64,000 nt of DNA from Luteolibacter sp. Y139 (GTDB lineage Bacteria; Verrucomicrobiota; Verrucomicrobiia; Verrucomicrobiales; Akkermansiaceae). Below are positions 44,056-57,479 of this stretch, piece by piece (positions within the stretch are counted from its first letter, which is position 1; each line of letters begins with the position of its first letter). Under the pieces are notes generated by a model. That model saw only the letters and a list, made by a program, of their open reading frames with translations, did no database searches and had not been told where the DNA came from. The translations under genes and the position numbers were made by a program. The stretch covers positions 1 to 64,000 of the forward strand of contig NZ_JBBUKT010000002.1 in assembly GCF_038066715.1 (NCBI RefSeq), given 5' to 3'.

Positions 44056-44076
44056 GGACTAGACTAAGTTTAGTCC
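44056..44076. promoter_or_regulatory. Putative toxin-antitoxin operator palindrome
   Basis: GACTAA GT TTAGTC (44062-44075) is a perfect 6+6 palindrome, and outer arms GGACTA (44056-44061) and TAGTCC (44071-44076) add a second overlapping one. It starts one base beyond the antitoxin ATG, where a Phd-type repressor would be expected to bind. Confidence 0.65.
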
Positions 44077-44146
44077 GAATTCTGTCAATGCCGGGCTTTT
44101 TGACAGGACGTTGACCGCAGTGGTTCCGGTGAGGAGCATTCATCCG

Positions 44147-45256
44147 ATGAGGATCGCCATTGTGGGACTAGGGGCAGCGGGCTCGGCGGCCTTGCTTGAG
44201 GCTGCGAGGGCTGGCTTCGAGGTTGTGGGCTTCGAGCAGTTTGAGATCGGGCATGAGCTTGGTAGCTCGCATGGGGCGAGTCGATTGATCCGGCGGACTT
44301 ATCCTGATGCGTTTCATTCGCGGTGGATGGGACCGGCGTATGAGGCGTGGGCGCGGGTGGAGGCGCTCATGGGCGAGGAGTTGTTTGTGAAGTGCGGAGG
44401 GCTGACTTTCGGGCCGGAGGATGATGCGACGCTTCGGGCGACTTGTGATGCGCTGGTGGATTGCGGGATCGCTCATAAGGTGCTTTCGCGGGAGGGGGTG
44501 GCGGAGCGTTTTCCTGCGGTCGATATCGGGAAGGGAGCGGTGGGGATTTATCAGGCGGATTCCGGGTTTCTACGGGCGGATCGTTGCGTGAGGTCGCAGG
44601 TGGAGGCTGCGAAGAAGCTCGGCGCGGTGGTGCATGAGAGGTGTGAGGTGATTGAGATCGTGGAAAAGAATGGGGGCGTGACGGTTGTCACGGATCATGG
44701 ATCGGAGCGCTTTGATGCGGTCGTGGTGACGGCGGGGCCGTGGGTGGGGAGGCTATTGCCGGGGTTGCGATTGCCGCTGCGGGTGATGTTGAGGCAGACG
44801 ATTTACTTGGGAGTGGATGACGAAGGAGGCTTCACTCCCGGTGAGTTTCCGGTGTGGATTCATCATCCCACGGATCATTATGGGTTTCCTTCAGATGGAG
44901 TGCTGCCGGGGATCAAGGTGGCGTGGCATCATGGCGGACCGGAGTTCGATCCCTCGTTGCCTGATCGGCCGGTGATGGAGGAATTCTCGGATTCTGTTAG
45001 AGATCATGCGCGGAAGCATGTCGCGGGGCTGACGGGGGAGGTCGTCTCGGCGAAGGCGTGTCTCTACACGGTGACACCAGACGAGCGGTTCATTTTGGAT
45101 TTCGTGCCTGGGTCGCGACGGCAGATCGTGTGCTCCGGGTGCAGCGGCCATGGCTTCAAGTTCTCCGCGCTGTTAGGGGAGCTGGCGGTGGTGATGGCAA
45201 GGGATGGTCGAGTGCCTGCGAATGCGGAGCCGTGGAGCCTCGCGAGGTTCCGCTGA
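44147..45256 (+). CDS. Sarcosine oxidase / N-methyltryptophan oxidase-like flavoenzyme
   Basis: 369 aa from the ATG at 44147. The FAD-binding motif IAIVGLGAAGSAALLEAARA opens the protein, followed by GSSHGASRLIRRTY. Near the C-terminus KACLYTVTPDERFILD places a Cys where monomeric sarcosine oxidase carries its covalent flavin, and CSGCSGHGFKFSALLGELA matches the family end. It should oxidise an N-methyl or secondary amine with release of peroxide. The exact substrate cannot be told from sequence. An upstream in-frame TTG at 44111 is less likely. Confidence 0.88.
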   Translation: MRIAIVGLGAAGSAALLEAARAGFEVVGFEQFEIGHELGSSHGASRLIRRTYPDAFHSRWMGPAYEAWARVEALMGEELFVKCGGLTFGPEDDATLRATCDALVDCGIAHKVLSREGVAERFPAVDIGKGAVGIYQADSGFLRADRCVRSQVEAAKKLGAVVHERCEVIEIVEKNGGVTVVTDHGSERFDAVVVTAGPWVGRLLPGLRLPLRVMLRQTIYLGVDDEGGFTPGEFPVWIHHPTDHYGFPSDGVLPGIKVAWHHGGPEFDPSLPDRPVMEEFSDSVRDHARKHVAGLTGEVVSAKACLYTVTPDERFILDFVPGSRRQIVCSGCSGHGFKFSALLGELAVVMARDGRVPANAEPWSLARFR

Positions 45257-45265
45257 AAATGAAAA

Positions 45266-45295
45266 GCCCTCCGGACGACGGGGCGTCCGGAGGGC
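45266..45295 (-). terminator. Terminator after the 787-aa secreted protein gene
   Basis: GCCCTCCGGAC (45266-45276) and GTCCGGAGGGC (45285-45295) form an 11-bp stem. On the minus strand TTTTCATTTT follows. Confidence 0.88.
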
Positions 45296-45322
45296 GGCGT
45301 TGGCAAGCAGGTGCTTGCGGCA

Positions 45323-47686
45323 TTAGGGAAGCTGGACGTCGAGACGCAGGAAGAGTTTGTTGGTTTCGCCTCCTGTTGCCTGGGCGGTGGCATCGATGGT
45401 TTGGACGCCGGTTTCCGAGGTTCCGACAAGGCTCTCGGTGATATTCACGGTCAGCGCCCCGTTCGATTCGCCGGATTGCTTCCACGTTGTCAGATCGGTG
45501 GACCACAGGACCTTGGCGTCGACGTCGGTTGCCAAGGGGCTGCGCAGGAAACGCAGGGCCGAAGGTTGGCCCGGTGCTGGATATGGACTCGTGAGGCTTG
45601 CGGCATCACTTGGCAGGGTTCCCGAGAAGTATTCGAGGACGTTGGACCAATGATCGTTATCGAAGTCATCCTCCGGGCCTTGGGTGCTGCCGGGAAGCAT
45701 GGAGGCCATCCAGCCCTGGAACGGGCGGTCATTGACGGTGGCCACGGGGTAAGAGGTCGGCACCAGCCAAGCCATGGTATTCTCGATGCCAATGGCGATG
45801 TCCTCGTTTCCTTCGTAGAGGTCGTCCGAGGCAATCGGAAGGCCGCACTGGACCGAAGATTGCCCGGCATCGAAGAGGGCGGTGGTGGGGAACTCGACCG
45901 AGAAGTCCGCGGGCGTGGCCGAGCCAAAGAAGTTCAGTGGAACTTCGAGCGAGCCATTCGGCAGACCGGAGCGAACGACATTGAAGGCGACCTGATTGGT
46001 CTGACCAAACTCACCGCCGACCGGCACGGACGCATCGACCTGGAGGAAGGGACGTGCGGGCGTGAGCGAGTGGAATGCGGCTTCACGCGCGGATGGATCC
46101 GCACCGGCGACCCAGATCGCGCGGGCATTGGTCCACGTGTTCGCGGGACCGCCGGCGTCGAGGCGCAGGTAGATCTGCTCGCCGAGTCCGGTGAAGCCGC
46201 TGGTGAACGAGTTCACGAGATAAGGCGTGGCAAAGTCGTAAGTGCCTTGAGCGCCGTTCCAGATCCATGCGCGGAGGACGCCGGTGTTGTCCGCGTGCAT
46301 TTCGATCTCGCCGATCAGGGTGTAGTGGCCGCCTGCCGAGATGGGGATTTCCGGAGATGCTGCCACGCGCGCCGTTCCGCTGCCTACGCCCTTGTTATCG
46401 AGGTAGTCGAAGATGGCGGCTCCTGCGGAACCATTGTTGCGGCCGATGTCGACGCCCCCATTGCTTGAGTTGTCGAGAGGCACGCCGCGGACGCCGAGCA
46501 CCAGGTAGCTGCTCGCATAGTTGGCCTCGCCGTAGAAGAACAAGCTGCCCTGCGCTCCGGTGGTGAAGGGATTCGGGATGGGCAGGTAAGTGCCCGTATT
46601 CAATGGGCCGCTGACCGTGACGAGGCCTCCAGTAGCGGGGAGATCCGAGATCCAAAGTTGCGCGGTGGACGGGGTCGCGACTTCGTAGCCACTGGCGGGC
46701 ACGATATTGACCTGGAGCGAGCGATCGATTTCAGGCGATCCATTCGGAATGATGTGAACCGGCAAATCCACGGTGGCGACACCGGCAGGAAGGGTGATCG
46801 TGTAACCCGTCTCGCCGTAGCCGGGGATTTGTTGGTAGTCGACGGATTCACCTGCCGTTCCTGTCAGGGAAAAGGTGATCGGGACGGCGTTGGCGAGGTT
46901 GCCGGTGCGAGTGAAGCGGACCGAGAGGTCATGATCCGATCCGCTCTCGGCACCGGTGATGTCGAGGGGTCTCACGGAGACATTCGTGGTGCTGTGAGTA
47001 TCGGTCATGGTGAGAGAATCCATGGCTAGCCAGCCCCACGAACCGTGGGCGGCATCGACGAGATCCAGCGTGTAAAGGGTGCCCGGAGCATCCGACGCGA
47101 TGGCATTGGTGAGCGTGGTCTCGTTCCACGTGACGGTTTCCCAAGAGGTTGATTGGGCATTTGAGGTGCGCCGGCCCCAGAGCAGGTAGGCACCATCGCT
47201 CACGCGCCGGAGACCGACGCCGAGATAGGCGACATCGCCCGCATTGTTCACGGAATTCGCGGGGATGTTAGAGAAATTGGCTGGTCCGGCTGCGGCCCCC
47301 TTGCCGGCCAGGAGCTTGAAGTTGATATCGGTGGGAGAGAAGGTGCCCAACTCGGCGGCGGCGTTGCTGCCCTTGAGCACAAAATTGGGTGAGCGCAGCA
47401 CGGCGGAATTGTGAGCTCCATCTCGGGAGTCGGCATTGTCGGCACTGGTCACCACGAGGCCGGCGACGCTTCCCGCAGGGTCGGTCCAAGAGATGCGGTT
47501 GCCGAAATTGCTGGCGGTGGCGAAGAACTTGCGATCGAGGCTGGTGCCACCGGGAATGGTGACCTGCGTCCATTGTGACAGGTCGCCCGCGGGGAACGCA
47601 TAGACGGTCTGGCCGGCGGCGAAGGCGGAGGGGAGGAAAACGGGGTGGAGCACGCCGAGCGCGGCGATGGCGAGGATGGGTTTCAT
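45323..47686 (-). CDS. Secreted modular protein with Calx-beta-like domains
   Basis: 787 aa with a signal peptide (about 1-24). Residues 28-228 are an unnamed beta-rich module shared with the GDPD protein at 49075: VGLRRVSDGAYLLWGRR, SWETVTWNETTLTNAIA, LYTLDLVDAAHGSWGWLAMD. A Calx-beta-like domain follows (about 240-350), then a module around residues 360-560, a second Calx-beta-like domain (about 560-660), DFDNDHWSNVLEYFSG, and the short terminal beta module (KVLWSTDLTTWKQSG to NKLFLRLDVQLP). Probably a cell-surface or carbohydrate-interacting protein. It follows the XylR-type regulator on the same strand. Confidence 0.75.
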   Translation of the reverse strand: MKPILAIAALGVLHPVFLPSAFAAGQTVYAFPAGDLSQWTQVTIPGGTSLDRKFFATASNFGNRISWTDPAGSVAGLVVTSADNADSRDGAHNSAVLRSPNFVLKGSNAAAELGTFSPTDINFKLLAGKGAAAGPANFSNIPANSVNNAGDVAYLGVGLRRVSDGAYLLWGRRTSNAQSTSWETVTWNETTLTNAIASDAPGTLYTLDLVDAAHGSWGWLAMDSLTMTDTHSTTNVSVRPLDITGAESGSDHDLSVRFTRTGNLANAVPITFSLTGTAGESVDYQQIPGYGETGYTITLPAGVATVDLPVHIIPNGSPEIDRSLQVNIVPASGYEVATPSTAQLWISDLPATGGLVTVSGPLNTGTYLPIPNPFTTGAQGSLFFYGEANYASSYLVLGVRGVPLDNSSNGGVDIGRNNGSAGAAIFDYLDNKGVGSGTARVAASPEIPISAGGHYTLIGEIEMHADNTGVLRAWIWNGAQGTYDFATPYLVNSFTSGFTGLGEQIYLRLDAGGPANTWTNARAIWVAGADPSAREAAFHSLTPARPFLQVDASVPVGGEFGQTNQVAFNVVRSGLPNGSLEVPLNFFGSATPADFSVEFPTTALFDAGQSSVQCGLPIASDDLYEGNEDIAIGIENTMAWLVPTSYPVATVNDRPFQGWMASMLPGSTQGPEDDFDNDHWSNVLEYFSGTLPSDAASLTSPYPAPGQPSALRFLRSPLATDVDAKVLWSTDLTTWKQSGESNGALTVNITESLVGTSETGVQTIDATAQATGGETNKLFLRLDVQLP

Positions 47687-47802
47687 GTTGACTGGGGTAG
47701 ATGCGGCGAGGTCGTTGCCGCGCTACCCACGATAGTGCCCGCGCTTGATGCGTGAATGGCCATGGTGGCCGGGCTACCGTGCAATGGAGGACAGGAGCGG
47801 CG

Positions 47803-48987
47803 TCACCCGGCCAAGCTCCGTTTCCGCGCCGCTTCCCGGCGTTGGTCGGTGGGGCTCATCCCATAGCGCCTCCGGAATGCCCGGAAGAAGGTCGTGTAGT
47901 CGAGGAAGCCGGAGTGCTCGGCGATCCGCTCGACCGGTTCATCCGTGACGACGAGAAGGTGCATCGCCGTCTCCAGTCGCCGATCTCTCAATTGATCGGC
48001 GAGCGATGGGCGGCCGGTGTCCTTCAGGTAGCGGCGCAAGGTACGGGCGGAGACGTGGCATAGCTCGGCCGCAGTGGCGGGATTGAAATCCGGATCGGCG
48101 TGGCGCTCTTCAAGCAGACGAAACAGGCGGCGGAGCGCGGGAGGCTCAGGTCCGCTGGCGGTGCTGGCTCGCTCGGAGACTCCCAATGGGGGGATGAGTT
48201 TCGGTGCTGATGGCCTGGGCTTGCCTTCCATCAAGGCGGTCAGCAGCGCCGCGGCGTGGTAACCCACTCCTGAGAAGTCGACCCGCACCGAGGACAAGGT
48301 GACGCTGTCATTCTCGACGTGGAAGTCATCGTCACCGGCTCCGAGAACCGCGACGTCGCCCGGCACGTGAAGGCCTGCGCGCCGGCAGCATGAGATGATG
48401 AGGCCCGCACAAGCGTCATCGCAGCAGAAGACTGCGGGGCGATCTTCACCGGGTTCGCCCGCCCAGTCCTTGAGGGCCGGACAAGCCGGTGGATCGGTGA
48501 ACTCCACGGGCAAAAGTTCGATGGGGGCGCCGGACTTTTGCAGCTCGCTGCGGAAGCCTTCCATCCGGTCGATCGAGAATCCCTTGGTGGGAAGGTGGGT
48601 GGCGTAGGCGAATCTCCTGAAGCCTTTTTCTAACAGATATCGCGCGGCTTGCCGACCGACTTCCAGGTCGTCCACGAGCACCTCGGGGATGCCATCGCAA
48701 CCCGGGACGCGGTGCATGTTCACCGTGATCAGGGCGGGCTGGCTCTTCACCCATTCGAACTGGCTGGCCTCCTCGAAGAAGCCTAACAGGCCATGGGAAG
48801 ACGAGGCGAACACGTCGGCCCATTCCAAGTGGGTGTGATTGGTCTTGCGGACCAGCGACCAGGCCGGTGACCGCTCGCGGACGAATCGTTCCACGCCGCG
48901 GCGCATTCCGAGGCGAGGATAAGTCCTCCTCCCGAGCGCGAGCGCCACGGTGGGATGGGTCTGGGACTCGGACGATGCGGAGCTCAT
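47803..48987 (-). CDS. XylR-type AraC-family transcriptional regulator
   Basis: 394 aa. Residues about 10-275 form a LacI/PBP-like sugar-sensing domain (VALALGRRTYPRLGMRRGVE, VLVDDLEVGRQAARYLLEKG, FCCDDACAGLIISCCRRAGL). The C-terminus is an AraC double helix-turn-helix (VSARTLRRYLKDTGRPSLAD, RIAEHSGFLDYTTFFRAFRR). This matches the XylR family, widespread in Verrucomicrobia, which senses pentoses or similar sugars. It lies between two secreted proteins that share a module, so it may control them. Confidence 0.92.
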   Translation of the reverse strand: MSSASSESQTHPTVALALGRRTYPRLGMRRGVERFVRERSPAWSLVRKTNHTHLEWADVFASSSHGLLGFFEEASQFEWVKSQPALITVNMHRVPGCDGIPEVLVDDLEVGRQAARYLLEKGFRRFAYATHLPTKGFSIDRMEGFRSELQKSGAPIELLPVEFTDPPACPALKDWAGEPGEDRPAVFCCDDACAGLIISCCRRAGLHVPGDVAVLGAGDDDFHVENDSVTLSSVRVDFSGVGYHAAALLTALMEGKPRPSAPKLIPPLGVSERASTASGPEPPALRRLFRLLEERHADPDFNPATAAELCHVSARTLRRYLKDTGRPSLADQLRDRRLETAMHLLVVTDEPVERIAEHSGFLDYTTFFRAFRRRYGMSPTDQRREAARKRSLAG

Positions 48988-49074
48988 GCCTGCGGGTTTC
49001 AGGACGCTGTCCGCAAACTAGCGGGCATCATCCGTGGCGCAAGCGTGCACGGTGCGAGGGAGCTGGCGATTCCG

Positions 49075-50856
49075 TCATTCGGCGGTATCGCCGCTTTCCA
49101 CGCGGAAGAACCCGCGGTGCGGCGAGAGGGAGCTGGCTGGAATGATGAACTGGTTGAGCGGGGGAGTGGCGGGCAATGGCTCTGACACGGGCGACCATCC
49201 ATCCGGGCTCAAGTCCGGGGAACGATAGACTTGGTAGGTGAAGCCGGGGTAGCTGCTCCACTCGAGCGCCATCTGCTGGAGATCGAAGGTCCTGATGGAG
49301 GTCGTGGTCGGATCACCGGGTCCGGTCCACGGGTAGGTGACGGCGTCCAAGGCAACCCAACCCCATGAGACGGTGCCGGTGGGGGAGTCCGGTCCGAAGG
49401 CATCGATCAGGTCGAGGGTGTAGTTCTCGTCCGGCTGGTCATTGGCGATGGCGGTGCGGAGTGTCGCTGCATCCCAGGTCACGGCTTGCCAGGCTTGGCC
49501 TTGCCCGGTGGCGTTGCGGCGGGCGGAGAGGAGGTAGGCACCATCGCGGCTGCGACGGAGCGCGAGGCCGAGGAAGCCGGCGGGCTTTGCGATCAGAGGC
49601 AGGAGGGTGTCCGATGAGGGTGCGGCTGCTGATCCGCCGATTCCGCCGAGCAGGCTGAAGCCGATGGCTTGGTAGTCCTTCAATCCGTGCAGGTGGAATT
49701 CGGGAGACCTCAGGAGAAGGGTCTGGTGGTAGGTGTCCCTGCCCGTGAGGAACGGCGTGTGAACGATCTTGTAGAGATCACGGACGCCGGGGGTGCGGTC
49801 GCCATAGGTTCCTGTGTCCGCCACGAAGGTGGTCGCTCCCGTGGGTGAGGACTTTGCGTTCTGCCAGCCTTGGAGGGTGCCGTCGCGAAAATCGAAGTTC
49901 ACCGAGGTGACTGATGGTGGATTGTCGCGCAGGCCTTTCCGGTGAAGGTAGGTGCCTAGATCCGTGAGATAGTCGGTTTGGAGAATCGAGGCTCCCCGGC
50001 CGAGAAGCCATCCCCAAGAGCCATCCGGGTTTCCGGCGATGGCGAGGTCATCGTGATGGCCGCCATTCAGGCTGGCCCAGAGGGAATTGATCCAGATACG
50101 GGTGCCGGTTTCCTTGGCTTTCGCGATCACCTCGGGGGCAAGCATCGGTGTGGTGGCGCTGGCGAAGATCAATTCGACCGCGGGAGGGTGAAGCTCATCC
50201 AGCATCGCCACGACCGCGGCGGCCGTGGAGTCGGTGAGCACTGGCATGTATTGGATTTGGTCCGGGTAGGATGCCAGGGCTGCCTTTACCGAAGTAGCCG
50301 GGGCGGAACCTTTGAAGATGGCCTGGTTCACCGTGCCGGTGGTCCGGAGGATATTCAAGGCGGCTGCCATTGAGGCGGGGTCGGTCACCTCGAGCTTGTC
50401 CAGATTGACCATAGCCTTGCCCTTCGCCAGGGCCATGACTTCGGCGAAGGTGGGGACCTGCTGGGTGGTGGGTTTGCCGTCCGGCCCGAGAAGTCGCAGG
50501 GCCTTGATCTGGGCGAGCGTCATGGAAGAGACGGTGCCACTGCCATTCGTGGTGCGACTGACGGTGTCGTCATGCATGATCACAAGGTGGCCGTCCGAGG
50601 TGGAGCGAAGGTCGACCTCCAGGATGTCCGCGCCGTGGTCGATCGATCGCGCGATCGCGGTCAGGGAGTTCTCCGGTAGGATCGCCCCGCTGGTCGAGAG
50701 ATAGCCACCACGGTGCGCCGTCACGAGCACATGGAGGTCCTCCGAGTCGTGGAATCGTGCGATGATTTCCGCGACCGATGCTCCGTCCGATGAGACCGTC
50801 GTGATGGTGAGCCAGAAGGCCATGGCTAGAGCGGTTGCGCCGCCTCCCGAGTTCAT
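49075..50856 (-). CDS. Glycerophosphodiester phosphodiesterase-domain protein with accessory module
   Basis: 593 aa with an N-terminal signal-like segment. Residues about 45-305 are a GDPD barrel with LVTAHRGGY, LPENSLTAIARSIDHGADIL, EVDLRSTSDGHLVIMHDDTV and SRTTNGSG; metal-binding Glu/Asp and catalytic His are present. Residues about 319-512 repeat the unnamed module of the 787-aa protein (LALRRSRDGAYLLSARRNA, AWQAVTWDAATLRTAIAND, YTLDLIDAF, VSWGWVALD). The end is the short beta module (YQVYRSPDLSPDGWSPV to RGFFRVESGD). It likely releases glycerol phosphate from extracellular phosphodiesters. Its promoter lies in the divergent region to 51020. Confidence 0.88.
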   Translation of the reverse strand: MNSGGGATALAMAFWLTITTVSSDGASVAEIIARFHDSEDLHVLVTAHRGGYLSTSGAILPENSLTAIARSIDHGADILEVDLRSTSDGHLVIMHDDTVSRTTNGSGTVSSMTLAQIKALRLLGPDGKPTTQQVPTFAEVMALAKGKAMVNLDKLEVTDPASMAAALNILRTTGTVNQAIFKGSAPATSVKAALASYPDQIQYMPVLTDSTAAAVVAMLDELHPPAVELIFASATTPMLAPEVIAKAKETGTRIWINSLWASLNGGHHDDLAIAGNPDGSWGWLLGRGASILQTDYLTDLGTYLHRKGLRDNPPSVTSVNFDFRDGTLQGWQNAKSSPTGATTFVADTGTYGDRTPGVRDLYKIVHTPFLTGRDTYHQTLLLRSPEFHLHGLKDYQAIGFSLLGGIGGSAAAPSSDTLLPLIAKPAGFLGLALRRSRDGAYLLSARRNATGQGQAWQAVTWDAATLRTAIANDQPDENYTLDLIDAFGPDSPTGTVSWGWVALDAVTYPWTGPGDPTTTSIRTFDLQQMALEWSSYPGFTYQVYRSPDLSPDGWSPVSEPLPATPPLNQFIIPASSLSPHRGFFRVESGDTAE

Positions 50857-51020
50857 TGGGGCGGATCCTTGTTGAGAGGGGCCATTTGATCCATGGCCGC
50901 TCCGGCCAGATGAGCTGGCGTTTTTGTCACAGGAGGCGAATCGGAAAGCGCGAGTCGGTCATCGCGGTGGGATGGCATTGAAAGTTTGCGGTCTTCGTGA
51001 GATGGGCGGGTTGCGCGGCG

Positions 51021-52484
51021 ATGTATCGTTTTATTCTCATCCTAGCCCTGCTCGTCTCAACGGTGGCTGCGCCGTTGCTGCTGCGTCGTGACGCGGGCAT
51101 GGCGCTGGCGGGAGAAAGCGATGATCGCCTGGTGATCATCACGGCGCACAGCAGTACGATCCGGGCCGAGTATGGTGAGGCGTTCGCGAGGCACTGGACG
51201 GCGAAGACGGGACGGAGGCTCTATATCGATTGGCGGATGCCGGGCGGGACGGCGGAGATCCGACGGGTGCTCGATAGTTCCTACGCTGCGGCGCAGGCGA
51301 TCGGTAATCAGGGTGTCGGCATCGATGTGATCTTCGGGGGTGCCGCGTATGAGTTCGTGAACCAGGCGGCGAAGGGGCGTTTGGAGCTGTTGGATGTCTT
51401 TGAGACGCATCCCGAGTGGTTTCGTGAGGAGGTGATCCCGGAGGAGTTCACCGGTGAGCGTTTCTACGATAAGAATCGTAGATGGGTGGGGGTTTGCCTT
51501 TTCCAATTGGGGATCTGCTATAACAGCGATGTGATCGAGAGGCTGGGGCTTCCGATGCCGCGTCGATGGGAGGATCTCGGTGACCCCGCGTATGCGGGTC
51601 ATCTTGCTTTCGCGGATCCGACGAAGAGCGGTTCGGTGGCAAAGGCAATCGAGATGATCGTGCAGGAGCAAATGCAGCGGGCGATCTGCGAGATGGGCGA
51701 CAATGCCGAAGCACGGGAAGAGGGGTGGCGGCGTGCCTTGAACTTGCTTCAGAGGCTGGCGGCAAATGCGCGCTACTTCACGGACTCTGCCACCCAGGTG
51801 CCCTATGATGTCGCGCAGGGGAATGCGGCTGCGGGGATGTGTATCGACTACTACGGGCGCTCGTTTGAAGAGAAACTACGGGTCTCATTGGGCAGCTCGC
51901 GTCTTCGATGGACGGCACCGGAGGGTGGGGGATCGGTGAATATCGATCCCGTTGCGATCTTGCGAGGGGCACCGCGGCCGGACATTGCCAAGGAGTTCGT
52001 GGCCTTCTGTCTTTCTGATGAAGGGCAGCTACTGTGGGACCTGAAGGTTGGCGAGCAAGGAGGGCCGCGGAAGGTCTCATTGCGTCGTCTTCCCGTCAGG
52101 CGTGACGTCTATACTGCGGAGAATCTGAAGCGCTTTGCGGATGCCTCTCCTTATGGGCGAGAGAATGGATTTGTCTATCGGAGGGAACTCACGGCGAGTG
52201 CGCTTCAGGCGATCACGGCGCTATTCCGAGCGATGTGCATCGATCCGCACGAGGAGTTGAAGGCTGCCTGGCTGGCGATGGGAGAGGACTCCGGAGGTGC
52301 GGCGGGGTGCGTGTTCTCCGATGTATCGCAGGTCAGCTATGAGCGATTGATGAACGAGTTCGTCCCGCTCTTTGAAAAGAAGGGTGCGCTGGCGTTGAAG
52401 CGGGAGATGTCGAAGGTGTCCCAGGGTTTCAGGGAGAACTACCAGCGTGCCCAGGCTCTGGCTGGAAAAGAAGGAAGCCCGTAG
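51021..52484 (+). CDS. ABC-type extracellular solute-binding protein
   Basis: 487 aa from the ATG at 51021 with a signal peptide (MYRFILILALLVSTVAAPLL). The type II periplasmic-binding fold shows VIITAHSSTIRAEYGEAFAR, IDVIFGGAAYEFVNQAAKGR, GVCLFQLGICYNSDVIERLG, AGHLAFADPTKSGSVAKAIE and CIDYYGRSF. It is closest in style to the iron or thiamine/spermidine-type binders. No permease or ATPase gene is next to it, so its transporter is elsewhere. A GTG start 24 bp earlier is possible but would place a Cys before the signal. Confidence 0.82.
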   Translation: MYRFILILALLVSTVAAPLLLRRDAGMALAGESDDRLVIITAHSSTIRAEYGEAFARHWTAKTGRRLYIDWRMPGGTAEIRRVLDSSYAAAQAIGNQGVGIDVIFGGAAYEFVNQAAKGRLELLDVFETHPEWFREEVIPEEFTGERFYDKNRRWVGVCLFQLGICYNSDVIERLGLPMPRRWEDLGDPAYAGHLAFADPTKSGSVAKAIEMIVQEQMQRAICEMGDNAEAREEGWRRALNLLQRLAANARYFTDSATQVPYDVAQGNAAAGMCIDYYGRSFEEKLRVSLGSSRLRWTAPEGGGSVNIDPVAILRGAPRPDIAKEFVAFCLSDEGQLLWDLKVGEQGGPRKVSLRRLPVRRDVYTAENLKRFADASPYGRENGFVYRRELTASALQAITALFRAMCIDPHEELKAAWLAMGEDSGGAAGCVFSDVSQVSYERLMNEFVPLFEKKGALALKREMSKVSQGFRENYQRAQALAGKEGSP

Positions 52485-52508
52485 TCCGATGAACGGACCC
52501 GGGCTTCC
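52473..52508. terminator. Bidirectional terminator hairpin
   Basis: GGAAGCCCG (52473-52481) pairs with CGGGCTTCC (52500-52508); GTCCG/CGGAC pair inside. It lies between two convergent genes and overlaps the end of the upstream one. Confidence 0.75.
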
Positions 52509-52532
52509 ATGAAGTCAGGTTGTGACTGTTGA

Positions 52533-57200
<4,668 letters not shown>

Positions 57201-57479
57201 CGCAGGGAATGGCAAAAGAGCCTTGTCCCGCGGATCCGCGCGCCGGTGTCAGGTGCGGGGTCTCCCGCGGGGCGGGGAATAAAAGGCAGCTTCGGGTGGG
57301 TGCCAAGCAGGAATTGTGCCCCCTTGACCGAATCGGGCGCGGGAAGTGAGCGGTTTCGTCAAGAGAGTGTGTCCCTTCCGCAGGATCGGGTGGAGGGGCT
57401 GCCGAATGGCTGGGGGGGCGGCCAGACTGCCTGCTTCCTTATCCCGTTGAATTCACCGCACACGGAGGGAGCGGGTCAC

